DNA of 64,000 bases from Poindextera sp963706385. GTDB lineage: Bacteria; Pseudomonadota; Alphaproteobacteria; Caulobacterales; Caulobacteraceae. Position numbers and translations under genes: made by a program. Under the pieces are notes generated by a model. The model was given only the letters and a program-made list of their open reading frames with translations. It was not told where the DNA came from and searched no databases. Positions 1 through 8,387 of the stretch are shown in pieces; within the stretch, counting starts at the first letter, position 1, and every line of letters starts with the position of its first letter. The stretch covers positions 1,302,001 to 1,366,000 of the forward strand of contig OY970153.1 in assembly GCA_963706385.1 (NCBI GenBank), in the 5' to 3' direction.

Positions 1-132
1 TCGGACTGCCGCTTGAGTGGACCGAGCGGGGCTAGACGCGCGGCCAAATCGCCACGGACTTAATGCAAGTCAATGCGCGGCCGGTGCGTTGCAGCGATTG
101 CTATGTGACAGAACCATCCGGAGGGGGCGCGC

Positions 133-486
133 ATGGGCCAGACGCGGACAGTCGACATTCCAGGGACCACCGTGTTCGACGGCAAGCAGGCCCAGAAGGG
201 CTACGCCCTGAACCGCATGTGCTTTTCGTTCAACACCGCCGCCAACCGGGCCGCCTTCCTGGCCGATGAGGAGGCCTATTGCGATCGCTACGGCCTGACC
301 TCGGCGCAACGCGAGGCGGTGCGCAGCCGCAACGTGCTCCAGCTGCTCGCGGCCGGCGGGAACATCTACTACCTGGCCAAGCTGGCCGGCATTCTGGGAC
401 TGAATGTTCAGGATATCGGCGCGCAACAGACCGGAATGACCGTCGAGGCCTTCAAGGCGAAACTCGCGGCGGCGGCGGAGGGTTGA
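133..486 (+). CDS. Second (divergent) protocatechuate 4,5-dioxygenase-type alpha subunit, LigA-like
   Basis: 117 aa. This is the small helical alpha subunit of a class III extradiol (LigAB-type) ring-cleavage dioxygenase, which covers the active site of the LigB partner. Family signs are IPGT.VFD near the N-terminus, KGYALNRMCFSFN, and the GGNIYYLAKLAG segment. It lacks the MSLMKA-NRE-FKAD pattern that the copy at 2186-2578 shares with SYK-6 LigA, so it is the divergent paralogue. A strong GGAGGGGG ribosome site lies just before the ATG. The partner ligB-like gene follows after 4 bp. The substrate may be protocatechuate, gallate or 3-O-methylgallate; the sequence does not decide. Confidence 0.9.
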   Translation: MGQTRTVDIPGTTVFDGKQAQKGYALNRMCFSFNTAANRAAFLADEEAYCDRYGLTSAQREAVRSRNVLQLLAAGGNIYYLAKLAGILGLNVQDIGAQQTGMTVEAFKAKLAAAAEG

Positions 487-490
487 GATC

Positions 491-1351
491 ATGGCGACAA
501 TCGTCGGCGGCCTGGCCGTCTCCCACGTTCCCGCCATCGGCAAGGCGATCGCCGAAAACCGGCAGAACGAACCCTATTGGAAGCCGTTCTTCGACGGCTT
601 CGGCCCGGCCCGGGACTGGCTGAAACGCGTCCGGCCGGACGCGGTCGTCGTGCTCTACAACGACCATGGCCTGAACTTCTTCCTCGACAAGATGCCGACC
701 TTCGCCATCGGCGCGGCGACGGAATACCGCAACGCCGACGAAGGCTGGGGCCTTCCCGTCCTGCATCCGTTCAAGGGCGATCCGGACCTGTCATGGAGCC
801 TTATTGAATCCTTGGTCGCCGAGGAGTTCGATCTGACCACCTGTCAGGAGATGCTGGTCGATCACGGATTCTGCATTCCGCTGGAGCTGTTCTGGCCCGA
901 CGGCCCGGCGCCGGTGGTCACGGTTCCCTTGTCGATCAATACGGTCCAGCACCCGCTGCCGTCGGCTGCGCGCTGCTACAAGCTGGGCCAGGCGCTCGGA
1001 CGGGCGATCGAGGCCTATCCGAGCGACATGCGCGTCGCGGTTATCGCCACCGGCGGTCTTTCCCATCAGCTCGACGGCGAACGCGCGGGCTTCATCAATC
1101 GCGAATTCGACATGCTGTGCCTGGACAAGCTGGTGAGCGATCCGAAGGCGCTGACCCGCTATTCAACCCGCGAACTGGTGGCGCTGTCCGGCTCGCAAGG
1201 CGTCGAGGTGCTGATGTGGATCGCCATGGCGGGCGCGATGACCGGCGACATCCGTCAGGTGCACCGCCACTACCACATCCCGATCTCCAACACGGCGGCG
1301 GCCCTGCTGGTCGTCGAGAACGTCAAGCAGGCGGCGCGCAACGCGGCTTAG
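491..1351 (+). CDS. Second extradiol dioxygenase beta (catalytic) subunit, LigB-like
   Basis: 286 aa, the usual LigB size. The catalytic subunit binds Fe(II). Likely ligands are His12 (VSHVPAIG), His59 (YNDHG) and Glu239 (GSQGVEVLMW), and the acid-base His is in GGLSHQL near residue 192; all are in the positions seen in LigB. It forms a two-gene unit with the upstream alpha subunit. Its TAG stop overlaps the TAA of the convergent ligB on the other strand, so there is no room for a terminator between the two operons. It is more diverged from SYK-6 LigB than the neighbouring copy, which suggests a different catechol-type substrate, for example a syringyl-derived gallate or 3-O-methylgallate. 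Confidence 0.9.
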   Translation: MATIVGGLAVSHVPAIGKAIAENRQNEPYWKPFFDGFGPARDWLKRVRPDAVVVLYNDHGLNFFLDKMPTFAIGAATEYRNADEGWGLPVLHPFKGDPDLSWSLIESLVAEEFDLTTCQEMLVDHGFCIPLELFWPDGPAPVVTVPLSINTVQHPLPSAARCYKLGQALGRAIEAYPSDMRVAVIATGGLSHQLDGERAGFINREFDMLCLDKLVSDPKALTRYSTRELVALSGSQGVEVLMWIAMAGAMTGDIRQVHRHYHIPISNTAAALLVVENVKQAARNAA

Positions 1352-2193
1352 CCGCCAGCGTTCTCTAGGATCAGGTGGCCGACCGCCGTGTTCGACGCGG
1401 GCACGTGATAGAAGCGGCGGACCTCCTTGACCTTGGCGTCGAGCGCGCCGCGCATCACCAGCCACATGACCAGCTCGATCCCTTCCGAGCCGGCCTCGCG
1501 CACGTATTCGAGATGCGGCATGGCGGCCTGGGCCTCCGGGTCGGCGACCAGTTGGTCGAGAAAACGGGCGTCGAACGCGCGATTGATCAGGCCCGCGCGC
1601 GGACCCTGCAACTGGTGGCTCATGCCGCCGGTGCCGAACACCATCACCTTCAGGTCCTCGGGATAGCTTTCCACGGCGCGGCGGATCGCCTGCCCCAGCT
1701 TGAAGCAGCGATGGCCCGTCGGCGGCGGGTACTGGACCACATTGACCGCCAGCGGGACCACCTTGCAGGGCCACGCCTCCGGTTGGCCAAACATCAGCGA
1801 CATCGGCACCGTCAGGCCGTGATCGACATCCATCTTGTTGACGATGGTCATGTCGAATTCGTCGAGGATCAGCGCCTCGGCCATATGCCAGGCCAGAGCC
1901 GGATGGCCTTCCACCACCGGCACCGGGCGCGGCCCCCAGCCTTCGTCCGCCGGCGCGAAACGCTCGGCGCAGCCGATGGCGAAGGTCGGGATCAGCTCCA
2001 GCGAAAACGCCGAGGCGTGATCGTTGTAGACCAGGACCACCACGTCGGGCTTTTCCCGCGCGATCCATTGCTTGGCGAATTCGTAGCCCGCGAACACGGG
2101 CGACCAGTAGTCGTCGCCCGACTTGCCGTTATCGAGCGCCGCGCCGATGGCGGGGACGTGGCTGGTGGCGACGCCGGCGGTGATCTTAGCCAC
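1348..2193 (-). CDS. ligB: Protocatechuate 4,5-dioxygenase beta subunit LigB
   Basis: 281 aa catalytic subunit that opens protocatechuate between C4 and C5 to 4-carboxy-2-hydroxymuconate-6-semialdehyde. It matches SYK-6 LigB closely: SSH/ATSHVPA.GAA with His12, YNDHASAF with His59, DEGWGPRPVP, MDVDHG, GTGGMSHQLQGPRAGLINR, and GSEGIELVMW.MRGAL with the Glu ligand. The start overlaps the end of ligA by 8 nt, consistent with coupled translation of the two subunits. It is the last gene of the long minus-strand lig operon and ends tail-to-tail with the second ligAB pair. Confidence 0.96.
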   Translation of the reverse strand: MAKITAGVATSHVPAIGAALDNGKSGDDYWSPVFAGYEFAKQWIAREKPDVVVLVYNDHASAFSLELIPTFAIGCAERFAPADEGWGPRPVPVVEGHPALAWHMAEALILDEFDMTIVNKMDVDHGLTVPMSLMFGQPEAWPCKVVPLAVNVVQYPPPTGHRCFKLGQAIRRAVESYPEDLKVMVFGTGGMSHQLQGPRAGLINRAFDARFLDQLVADPEAQAAMPHLEYVREAGSEGIELVMWLVMRGALDAKVKEVRRFYHVPASNTAVGHLILENAGG

Positions 2194-2578
2194 GGGCCAT
2201 TTCCTTCTTGCTGCGGTTTCCTTCGACCGAGCGTCCGCCGGCCAACATCATGGCCGCGTATTCGGGCTGGGAGACGCCGCTCATGATGGCGGCGACCTGT
2301 TGAAACGAGAGTCCGTCGGTCGCGGCGATCTTCGAGGTGAAATAGATGTTGCCGCCCAGCGCCAACATGCCGTTCCAGTCGCGGTCGAGCACGGCCTGCT
2401 TCTGCGCCTCGCTCATCGGCCAACGATCCAGATAGGCGCGCTGGTCGGCCTTGAAGGCTTCACGATTGTCGGCCTTCATCAACGACATGCAGAACATGTT
2501 GAGATGATAGCCTTTTCGCGATTGCTCGGCGTCGAACACGATCGTGCCCGGGATGTCGTGATAGGGTTTTTCGTTCAT
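2186..2578 (-). CDS. ligA: Protocatechuate 4,5-dioxygenase alpha subunit LigA
   Basis: 130 aa alpha subunit of protocatechuate 4,5-dioxygenase. It shares the diagnostic SYK-6 LigA patterns: DIPGT.VF, KGYHLN.F.MSLMKADNRE, FKADQRAYLDRW, and GGNIYF.SK...TDG. It sits 3 bp after ligI and overlaps ligB by 8 nt. Together with LigB it is the canonical protocatechuate enzyme of this window; the pair at 133-1351 is the divergent one. Confidence 0.95.
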   Translation of the reverse strand: MNEKPYHDIPGTIVFDAEQSRKGYHLNMFCMSLMKADNREAFKADQRAYLDRWPMSEAQKQAVLDRDWNGMLALGGNIYFTSKIAATDGLSFQQVAAIMSGVSQPEYAAMMLAGGRSVEGNRSKKEMARG

Positions 2579-2581
2579 GAT

Positions 2582-3454
2582 TCAATCCGACCAGTAAAGA
2601 CGCATGGGGTTGTCGATCAGCAGCTTGCGCCGAAGCTCCTCGGTGCGCGCGATTTTCGGGATCACGTCCACCAGAACGCCGTCGTCCGGCGCATGGGTCT
2701 TCATGTTGGGGTGCGGCCAGTCGGTGCCCCAGAGCACCCGATCGGGGAAGCGCTCCACGATGGTCCGGGCGAAGGGCGCGACGTCCTCATAGGGCGGGCC
2801 GGCGAGCGACAGCCGCTCCGGGCAGCTCACCTTGGACCACACGCCCTCGTTCTCGGACATGAAGCGGACGAACCGTTCAAATTGAGGATGCTCCAGCCCC
2901 AGCGCCACGTCCGGACGGCCCATGTGGTCGACGACGACCTGGGTCGGCAGGCTGGTGAACAGCGCCTCCAGATCCGGCAGGTCCGGCGCCTCGAAATAGA
3001 CCACGACGTGCCATCCGAAGGGCGCGACCTTGTCGGCGATCCGCCGTAACACCTCGTGGGGCGTGAAATCGGCCAGGCGCTTGAGGAAATTGAACCTCAC
3101 GCCGCGCACGCCGGCCGCGTGCAGCTCGGCCAGGCCGGCCTCGGTGATCTCCTCGCCCACCGTCGCCACGCCCCTGGCGAGGTCGCCGGCCGCGCGCAGG
3201 GCGTCGACCAGCGCGCGGTTGTCCTTGCCGTGACAGGTGGCCTGGACGATCACGTTGCGGCTGAAGCCCAGGAAGTCGCGCAGCGCGAACAGCTTCTCCT
3301 TGGGCGCATCGCAAGGGGTGTATTTGCGCTCCAGCGCATAAGGAAACACCGCGGCCGGGCCGAAAACATGGCAGTGAGCGTCGACCGCCCCGGGCGGCGG
3401 GAGATAGGCCGGTTTCGACGGGTTCGGATGGAACGGCAAGTAGTCGGGATCCAC
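2582..3454 (-). CDS. ligI: 2-pyrone-4,6-dicarboxylate (PDC) lactonase LigI
   Basis: 290 aa amidohydrolase-superfamily lactonase that hydrolyses 2-pyrone-4,6-dicarboxylate to 4-oxalomesaconate. The length matches SYK-6 LigI (about 293 aa). The N-terminal PPPGAVDAHCHVFGP gives the family His pair, and GTDWPHPN near the C-terminus holds the conserved Asp. A GTG at 3454 is the best start because it places the NPSKPAYLPPPGA segment at the N-terminus as in LigI; no ATG is available in frame nearby. It lies between the transporter gene (20 bp) and ligA (3 bp) in the same operon. Confidence 0.94.
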   Translation of the reverse strand: MDPDYLPFHPNPSKPAYLPPPGAVDAHCHVFGPAAVFPYALERKYTPCDAPKEKLFALRDFLGFSRNVIVQATCHGKDNRALVDALRAAGDLARGVATVGEEITEAGLAELHAAGVRGVRFNFLKRLADFTPHEVLRRIADKVAPFGWHVVVYFEAPDLPDLEALFTSLPTQVVVDHMGRPDVALGLEHPQFERFVRFMSENEGVWSKVSCPERLSLAGPPYEDVAPFARTIVERFPDRVLWGTDWPHPNMKTHAPDDGVLVDVIPKIARTEELRRKLLIDNPMRLYWSD

Positions 3455-3474
3455 GGGCGGTCTTTCGGTTGAAT

Positions 3475-4716
3475 TCAGGCGAGCGCGGCGGCGAGGCGGG
3501 TGCGATCGAGCGCGCCCTCCCAGCGGCAGACGACGATGGCGGCGAGCGCGTTGCCGATCAGATTGACGAAGGTCAGCGCCTCCGCCAGCAGCCGGTGAAC
3601 GCCGAGGATCAGGGCGATGGCGGCGACCGGGATGGTCCCCAGCGCGCCCAAGGTGGCGGCCAGCACCACGAAGGCCGCGCCCGGCACGCCGGCGGCGCCC
3701 TTGGATGTGAGCAGCAACAGGCCCGCTAGGGCGATCTGGTCGCCCAGGCGCAAGGGCGTATTGGTCGCCTGGGCCAGAAACACGGCGGCCGTCGCCAGAT
3801 AAAGGCAGGTGCCGTCGAGGTTGAAGGAATAGCCGGTGGGCACAACCAAACCAACGACGCCCTCCTCGCAGCCCGCGTCCTTCAGCTTCTGCATCAGCCG
3901 CGGCAGCACGGTCTCGGTCGACGTGGTGGCGGCCACGATGACGATCTCCTCGCGCAGATAGCCCATCAGCTTGAACAGATTGACCCCCGCCGCCGCGGCG
4001 ATCCCGCCCAGCGCCACCACAACGAACAGGGCCGAGACTAGGTAGAACTCCGCGAGCAGCGAGCCCAGGGCGCCGAGCGAGCCCAGGCCGAACTTCGCGA
4101 CCGCGAAGGCCATGGCCCCGAAGGCGCCAATCGGCGCGGCCCACATGATCAGGCCCACGATGCGGAAGAACACGCCGGACAGGCTCTCGACCAGATCGAG
4201 GACCGGCCGGCCGGCCTTTCCCGCCGCCGACAGCGCGAAGCCGAACAGCAGCGAGACCAGCAGCACCTGAAGTATGTTGGGCTGGGTGAAGGCGCCCGTG
4301 AAGGTCGTGGGAATGATTCCCAGCAGGAAGTCGGTCACCGTCTGGTGCTGGGCCTGGGCCGCATAGGCGGCGACCGGCGCGGCGTTGATCGCGGCGGCGT
4401 CGATGTTCATGCCGACGCCCGGCCGCCACAGATTCACCGCCACCAGCGCGAAGACCAGCGCGATCAGGGTCACGGCGAGGAAATAGCTCAGGGCCTTGAC
4501 CGCCACGCGTCCCACCCGGGCCATGTCGTTCACGCTGGCGACGCCATGGACGACGGTGCAGAAGATCACCGGGGCGATGATCATCCGGACCAGCGCGATG
4601 AAGGCGTCGCCCAGCGGCTTGACTTTCACGCCCAGGTCCGGCGCGAGCCAGCCCAGGGCGATCCCCGCCGCCATGGCGACCAGAACCTGCAGCCAGAGCT
4701 GACGCAACAGTTTCAC
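3475..4716 (-). CDS. DAACS-family (DctA-like) proton/sodium:dicarboxylate symporter
   Basis: 413 aa integral membrane protein with about eight membrane helices plus re-entrant loops. Family landmarks are the serine/threonine-rich TTSTETVLPRL hairpin and the GYSFNLDGT substrate/cation motif. Known family members import C4-dicarboxylates, glutamate or related acids. Its ATG overlaps the ligJ stop (ATGA), so it is translated as part of the lig operon, directly before ligI. By position, a lignin-derived dicarboxylate such as PDC, or an aromatic acid, is a plausible substrate; this is inference only. Confidence 0.9.
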   Translation of the reverse strand: MKLLRQLWLQVLVAMAAGIALGWLAPDLGVKVKPLGDAFIALVRMIIAPVIFCTVVHGVASVNDMARVGRVAVKALSYFLAVTLIALVFALVAVNLWRPGVGMNIDAAAINAAPVAAYAAQAQHQTVTDFLLGIIPTTFTGAFTQPNILQVLLVSLLFGFALSAAGKAGRPVLDLVESLSGVFFRIVGLIMWAAPIGAFGAMAFAVAKFGLGSLGALGSLLAEFYLVSALFVVVALGGIAAAAGVNLFKLMGYLREEIVIVAATTSTETVLPRLMQKLKDAGCEEGVVGLVVPTGYSFNLDGTCLYLATAAVFLAQATNTPLRLGDQIALAGLLLLTSKGAAGVPGAAFVVLAATLGALGTIPVAAIALILGVHRLLAEALTFVNLIGNALAAIVVCRWEGALDRTRLAAALA

Positions 4717-5735
4717 GCCCGGGCCTTCAATCGCGCGGCCAGGCGCGGGAAGACGCGCAGGGCGTTGCCCGAGAAAATCGCCGCCTTGTCCGCAGGCGAA
4801 AGGTCGCTGGCCTCGATGTAGCGCTTGGTGTCGTCATAGTGAAAACCGCTGCGCGGATCGACGCCGCGCACGGCGCCGACCATCTCCGAACCGAACAGAA
4901 TGTTCTCTTTCGGGACCACCTTGAGCAGCAGGTCGATGCCCGGCTGGTGATAGACGCAGGTGTCGAAGAAGACGTTGTTCAGCAGGCCCTCCTCCAAGGT
5001 GGGACGCTTCATGTCCTGGGCCAGGCCGCGATATCGGCCCCAATGGAAGGGCGCCGCGCCGCCGCCGTGCGGGATGATGAAGCGCAGGCTCGGAAAGTCC
5101 TTGAACAGGTCGCCCTGGATGAACTGCATGAAAGCGGTCGTATCGGCGTTGATGTAGTGGGCGCCGGTGGCGTGGAAGACCGGATTGCAGGACGCGGAGA
5201 CGTGGACCATGGCCGGCACGTCGAGTTCGACCATCTTCTCGTACAGCGGATACCAATGCCGGTCGATCAGCGGCGGCGCCGTCCAGTAACCGCCTGAAGG
5301 ATCCGGGTTCAGGTTGCAGCCGATGAAGCCCAGATCCTTAACGCAGCGCTCCAGCTCCGCCGCGCTGTTGGCGGCTGGAACACCCGGCGACTGCGGCAGT
5401 TGGCAGACGCCCACGAAGTTTTCCGGATAGAGTTCGACCACCCGGGCGATCAGATCGTTGCAGAGCCGGGTCCATTGCAGGCTGGTGGCTTCGTCGCCGA
5501 TATGATGGCCCATGGCCGAGGCGCGGGGGCTGAAGATGGTCAGGTCGGAGCCGCGTTCGCGCTGCAGCTTCAGTTGCGCGCCTTCCAGGCTTTCGCGGAT
5601 CTGGTCGTCGGAGATTTGCGGCAGTGCCAGACGGGCCAACTTGTGGGCGTCGCAGTCGCAGGCGATCTGCTCGTCGCGGAACGCCTGCAGGGGCGCGGGC
5701 GCGGTCGTGTAGTGGCCGTGACAATCGATAATCAT
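4713..5735 (-). CDS. ligJ: 4-oxalomesaconate hydratase LigJ
   Basis: 340 aa amidohydrolase-superfamily hydratase that adds water to the oxalomesaconate intermediate to give 4-carboxy-4-hydroxy-2-oxoadipate. It begins MIIDCHGHYTT like LigJ (about 341 aa), with the metal-binding DCHGHY motif. It also has SASCNPVFHATGAHYIN, IIPHGGGAAPFHWGRYRG and FGSEMVGAVRG segments. The ATG at 5735 overlaps the upstream stop (ATGA), and its own stop overlaps the transporter start, so it is translationally coupled on both sides. Confidence 0.95.
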   Translation of the reverse strand: MIIDCHGHYTTAPAPLQAFRDEQIACDCDAHKLARLALPQISDDQIRESLEGAQLKLQRERGSDLTIFSPRASAMGHHIGDEATSLQWTRLCNDLIARVVELYPENFVGVCQLPQSPGVPAANSAAELERCVKDLGFIGCNLNPDPSGGYWTAPPLIDRHWYPLYEKMVELDVPAMVHVSASCNPVFHATGAHYINADTTAFMQFIQGDLFKDFPSLRFIIPHGGGAAPFHWGRYRGLAQDMKRPTLEEGLLNNVFFDTCVYHQPGIDLLLKVVPKENILFGSEMVGAVRGVDPRSGFHYDDTKRYIEASDLSPADKAAIFSGNALRVFPRLAARLKARA

Positions 5736-6613
5736 GCCGCGTCGATCTCCTGAATGATCCTGTCCAGCATCGCGCCCAGATCGGACTCGGCCAGGGCGGC
5801 GCGGTGGCCGGCCGCCCAGTCCTGGCGCTCGCCGATCGCGCGGCTCATCAGCGGCTCGACCTTGGCCTCCTCGACCGTCCGGGCCGCCTCGCGCATTTCC
5901 TCGGCCCGGCGCGCCCCGTGCTCCAGCGTCCGCGAGATCATGTAGCACGCGAGTTCGGGCCAGTTCGGCAGAGGCAGCAGGTCGGACAGGGAGGCGAGCA
6001 CCGTGTCCTCGACCCCGTAGCGGCGGGCGGCCAACATCGATTCCGTCAGCAACGCCTCGATCCCCTTGATCATCACGCTGCGGCACATCTTGGTCGCCGC
6101 GGCCTTGCCGATGGTCTCGGAGAAGGGCGCGGCCCCGACGAAGCCGAGCGGCCGGGCGTAGTCGGCGAAGGCCGCCGCGTGGGGTCCGCCCAGCAGCATG
6201 GGCGAGGCGATCCGCTTCGGACCGATCGGGCTCATCACGGCCGCCTCGACATAGCGGCCGCCGGCGGCCTCGACGATGGCGGCGGAGGCTTGCTTCATGC
6301 CCGGAGAGGCGGAGTTCAGGTCGAGGAAAAAGGCCTCAGCCGCGAGGCCGGACGCCGTCGAACGGGCGGCCTCCACGTCCTGGGCGGCGGTGACCGCGCT
6401 GATCACAAGTCCCGCGCCGGAGGCCGCCTCACCAGCGCTGGCCGCGGGCTTGACCGCGTGGGCGGCGAGCGCGAGGCTGGACGGGCTGTCCGGGCGGGAA
6501 AACGCGATGTCGTAGACGGTGATGTCGTTCACCCCCGCCGTGGCGAGGTCGGCCGCCAGGATCTGGCCGACCTCCCCGAACCCGATCAGGCAGATGCGCG
6601 GGGTCTTGCTCAT
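5732..6613 (-). CDS. 6-phosphogluconate-dehydrogenase-like NAD(P) oxidoreductase with DUF1932 domain
   Basis: 293 aa. The N-terminal Rossmann domain has the dinucleotide motif GFGEVG near residue 10, and a C-terminal all-helical DUF1932-type domain contains ETIGKAAATKMCRSVMIKG. The start at 6613 forms an ATGA overlap with the ligU stop; an in-frame ATG 12 nt upstream is less likely. The stop overlaps the ligJ start. The classical pathway from PDC to pyruvate and oxaloacetate needs no extra dehydrogenase here, so its reaction is unknown. Its tight embedding between ligU and ligJ argues that it acts on an oxalomesaconate-type keto acid or a shunt product. Confidence 0.85.
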   Translation of the reverse strand: MSKTPRICLIGFGEVGQILAADLATAGVNDITVYDIAFSRPDSPSSLALAAHAVKPAASAGEAASGAGLVISAVTAAQDVEAARSTASGLAAEAFFLDLNSASPGMKQASAAIVEAAGGRYVEAAVMSPIGPKRIASPMLLGGPHAAAFADYARPLGFVGAAPFSETIGKAAATKMCRSVMIKGIEALLTESMLAARRYGVEDTVLASLSDLLPLPNWPELACYMISRTLEHGARRAEEMREAARTVEEAKVEPLMSRAIGERQDWAAGHRAALAESDLGAMLDRIIQEIDAA

Positions 6614-7701
6614 CGCCCGCCCCACACGCTCGCCGGCACGAACACCGCGCCGGACATCAGCTTGCGCGCCGTGCGCAGGAGCGCCGAGCGCCGGACCCTG
6701 ATCGCCCCGTCCTCCAGCGCGACATCCATGGCCACGGTGAAAAAGCCGGTGGGATGTTCGATCTCCAATTCCTTGACACGCTCGACGTCCGCGACGCCCG
6801 CCACCTCGGCGGCCACCGAGCCTGGCGTCACGCAGGCGGTGGCGACGCTGACGGCGCCCAGGACCCCGATCGCCTCATGCACGCGATGAGGAATGAAGTT
6901 GCGGGTGCAGATGGCGCCGCCGGCCCTGGGCGGGGCGACCAGGCACATCTTGGGCACCGTCTTCTTGGCCACGTCGCCCAGGTTCATCCTGGGACCGATC
7001 GCGAGGCGGATCGCCTCGATGCGGGCCTTGAGCGCCGCGTCGGCCTCCAGTTCCTCGGGCGTCTCGTAGCCGGTCTTGCCGAAGTCGGCGGCGCGCATCA
7101 CCACGACGGGCATGCCGTTGTCGATGGCGGTCAACTCGATCCCGTCGACCACGTCGCGGGCGGCGCCGGTGGGCAGCAGGGCGCCGCAACTGGAGCCCGC
7201 CACGTCCAGAAAGTCCGTAGGGATCGGCGCCGCGGTTCCGGGAACCCCGTCGATGCGCGCCGATCCGTCGTAGCGCACGACACCGCCCGGCGTCTGGACG
7301 GCGGCGAGCGCGATGGCGCCGGTGTTGACCATGTGGATGCGGACCTCGGTGATCCCGTCCCGCGCCGCGACCAATCCCTGCTCGATGGCGAAGGGGCCCA
7401 CGCCGGCGAGGATGTTCCCGCAGTTCTGCCCCGCATCGACCCGCGGCTCGTCGGGCACGACCTGAAGGAAGAGATAGTCCACCTCGGCGTCGGGCCGGCT
7501 GGATGGGCCGACCACCGCGACCTTGCTGGTCAGGGGATGGGCGCCGCCCATGCCATCGATCTGGCGCGGATCGGGCGATCCCATCGCCGCCAGCAGCACC
7601 GCATCGCGCGTGGCCACGTCCCGGGGCAGGTCGGAGGCCAGGAAATAGAGCCCCTTGGAGGTGCCGCCCCTCATGACCGTGCAGGCGATGGCGGTCTGCA
7701 T
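6610..7701 (-). CDS. ligU: 4-oxalomesaconate isomerase/tautomerase LigU (PrpF family)
   Basis: 363 aa PrpF/LigU-family enzyme, a double alpha/beta diaminopimelate-epimerase-like fold. It isomerises 4-oxalomesaconate to the form used by LigJ (1,3-allylic isomerisation in SYK-6). Recognisable segments are CTVMRGGTSKGLYF at the N-terminus, DGMGGAHPLTSKVAVV, DAGQNCGNILAGVGPFA with the conserved Cys, and VNTG. It lies 5 bp after ligK, and its stop overlaps the next start. Confidence 0.93.
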   Translation of the reverse strand: MQTAIACTVMRGGTSKGLYFLASDLPRDVATRDAVLLAAMGSPDPRQIDGMGGAHPLTSKVAVVGPSSRPDAEVDYLFLQVVPDEPRVDAGQNCGNILAGVGPFAIEQGLVAARDGITEVRIHMVNTGAIALAAVQTPGGVVRYDGSARIDGVPGTAAPIPTDFLDVAGSSCGALLPTGAARDVVDGIELTAIDNGMPVVVMRAADFGKTGYETPEELEADAALKARIEAIRLAIGPRMNLGDVAKKTVPKMCLVAPPRAGGAICTRNFIPHRVHEAIGVLGAVSVATACVTPGSVAAEVAGVADVERVKELEIEHPTGFFTVAMDVALEDGAIRVRRSALLRTARKLMSGAVFVPASVWGGR

Positions 7702-7706
7702 GGCGC

Positions 7707-8387
7707 CTAGGCCTCGTCGACCCAGCGCAGGCCCTTTTCAGCCAGGCGCTCGCGCATCTTGTAGATGTCCAGGCCCAGTTCGCCGGCGGCCAGCCGGGCG
7801 CGCTTGTCGACCTCGTTGGCCTCGCGCTGGCGGGCCTTCTCGGCCACGGCGGCGGCGGCCTCGCGAGGCGTCACCACCACGCCGTCGTCGTCGGCCACGA
7901 CCACATCGCCAGGATTGATCAACGCGCCCGCGCAGACCAGGGGCAGGTTCACATTGCCCAGGGTCTCCTTCACCGTGCCCTGGGCGAAGATCGCCTTGGA
8001 CCAGACCGGAAAGCCCATCTCCGTCAGGATCGCCACGTCGCGGACACCGGCGTCGATCACCAGGCCGCGAACCCCGCGCGCTTGCAGGGAAGTGGCCAGA
8101 AGATCACCGAAATAGCCGTCCTCGCAGGGGCTGGTGGGCGCGACCACCAGAATATCGCCCGGTTTGCACTGCTCGACGGCCACATGGATCATCCAGTTGT
8201 CGCCGGGCGCCACCTCGCAGGTGACCGCCGAGCCGGCGATCTTCACCGGTCGGTAGATCGGACGCATATAGGAGGCCAGAAGGCCGTTGCGCCCCTGCGC
8301 CTCATGCACCGTGGCGACGCCGAATTCGGCCAGTTCGTCGATCACCTGGGCGTCGGCGCGTTTGATGTTTCGGACGGCGAGACTCAT
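7707..8387 (-). CDS. ligK: 4-carboxy-4-hydroxy-2-oxoadipate aldolase / oxaloacetate decarboxylase LigK
   Basis: 226 aa RraA/HMG-aldolase-family class II aldolase that splits 4-carboxy-4-hydroxy-2-oxoadipate into pyruvate and oxaloacetate, the last step of the 4,5-cleavage pathway. Signs are VATVHEAQGR.GLL near residue 25, PGDNWMIHVAVEQCKPGD, and GLVIDAGVRDVA containing the conserved Arg and Asp of the metal-binding loop. Length is usual (about 228 aa). Its ATG overlaps the stop of a 24-codon upstream ORF (8384-8458). Confidence 0.94.
   Translation of the reverse strand: MSLAVRNIKRADAQVIDELAEFGVATVHEAQGRNGLLASYMRPIYRPVKIAGSAVTCEVAPGDNWMIHVAVEQCKPGDILVVAPTSPCEDGYFGDLLATSLQARGVRGLVIDAGVRDVAILTEMGFPVWSKAIFAQGTVKETLGNVNLPLVCAGALINPGDVVVADDDGVVVTPREAAAAVAEKARQREANEVDKRARLAAGELGLDIYKMRERLAEKGLRWVDEA

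Noticed and set aside
1375..2286. Long open frame on the plus strand opposite ligB/ligA
   Set aside because: Arg/His-rich translation with no family match, fully antisense to strong lig genes; a GC-rich shadow frame.
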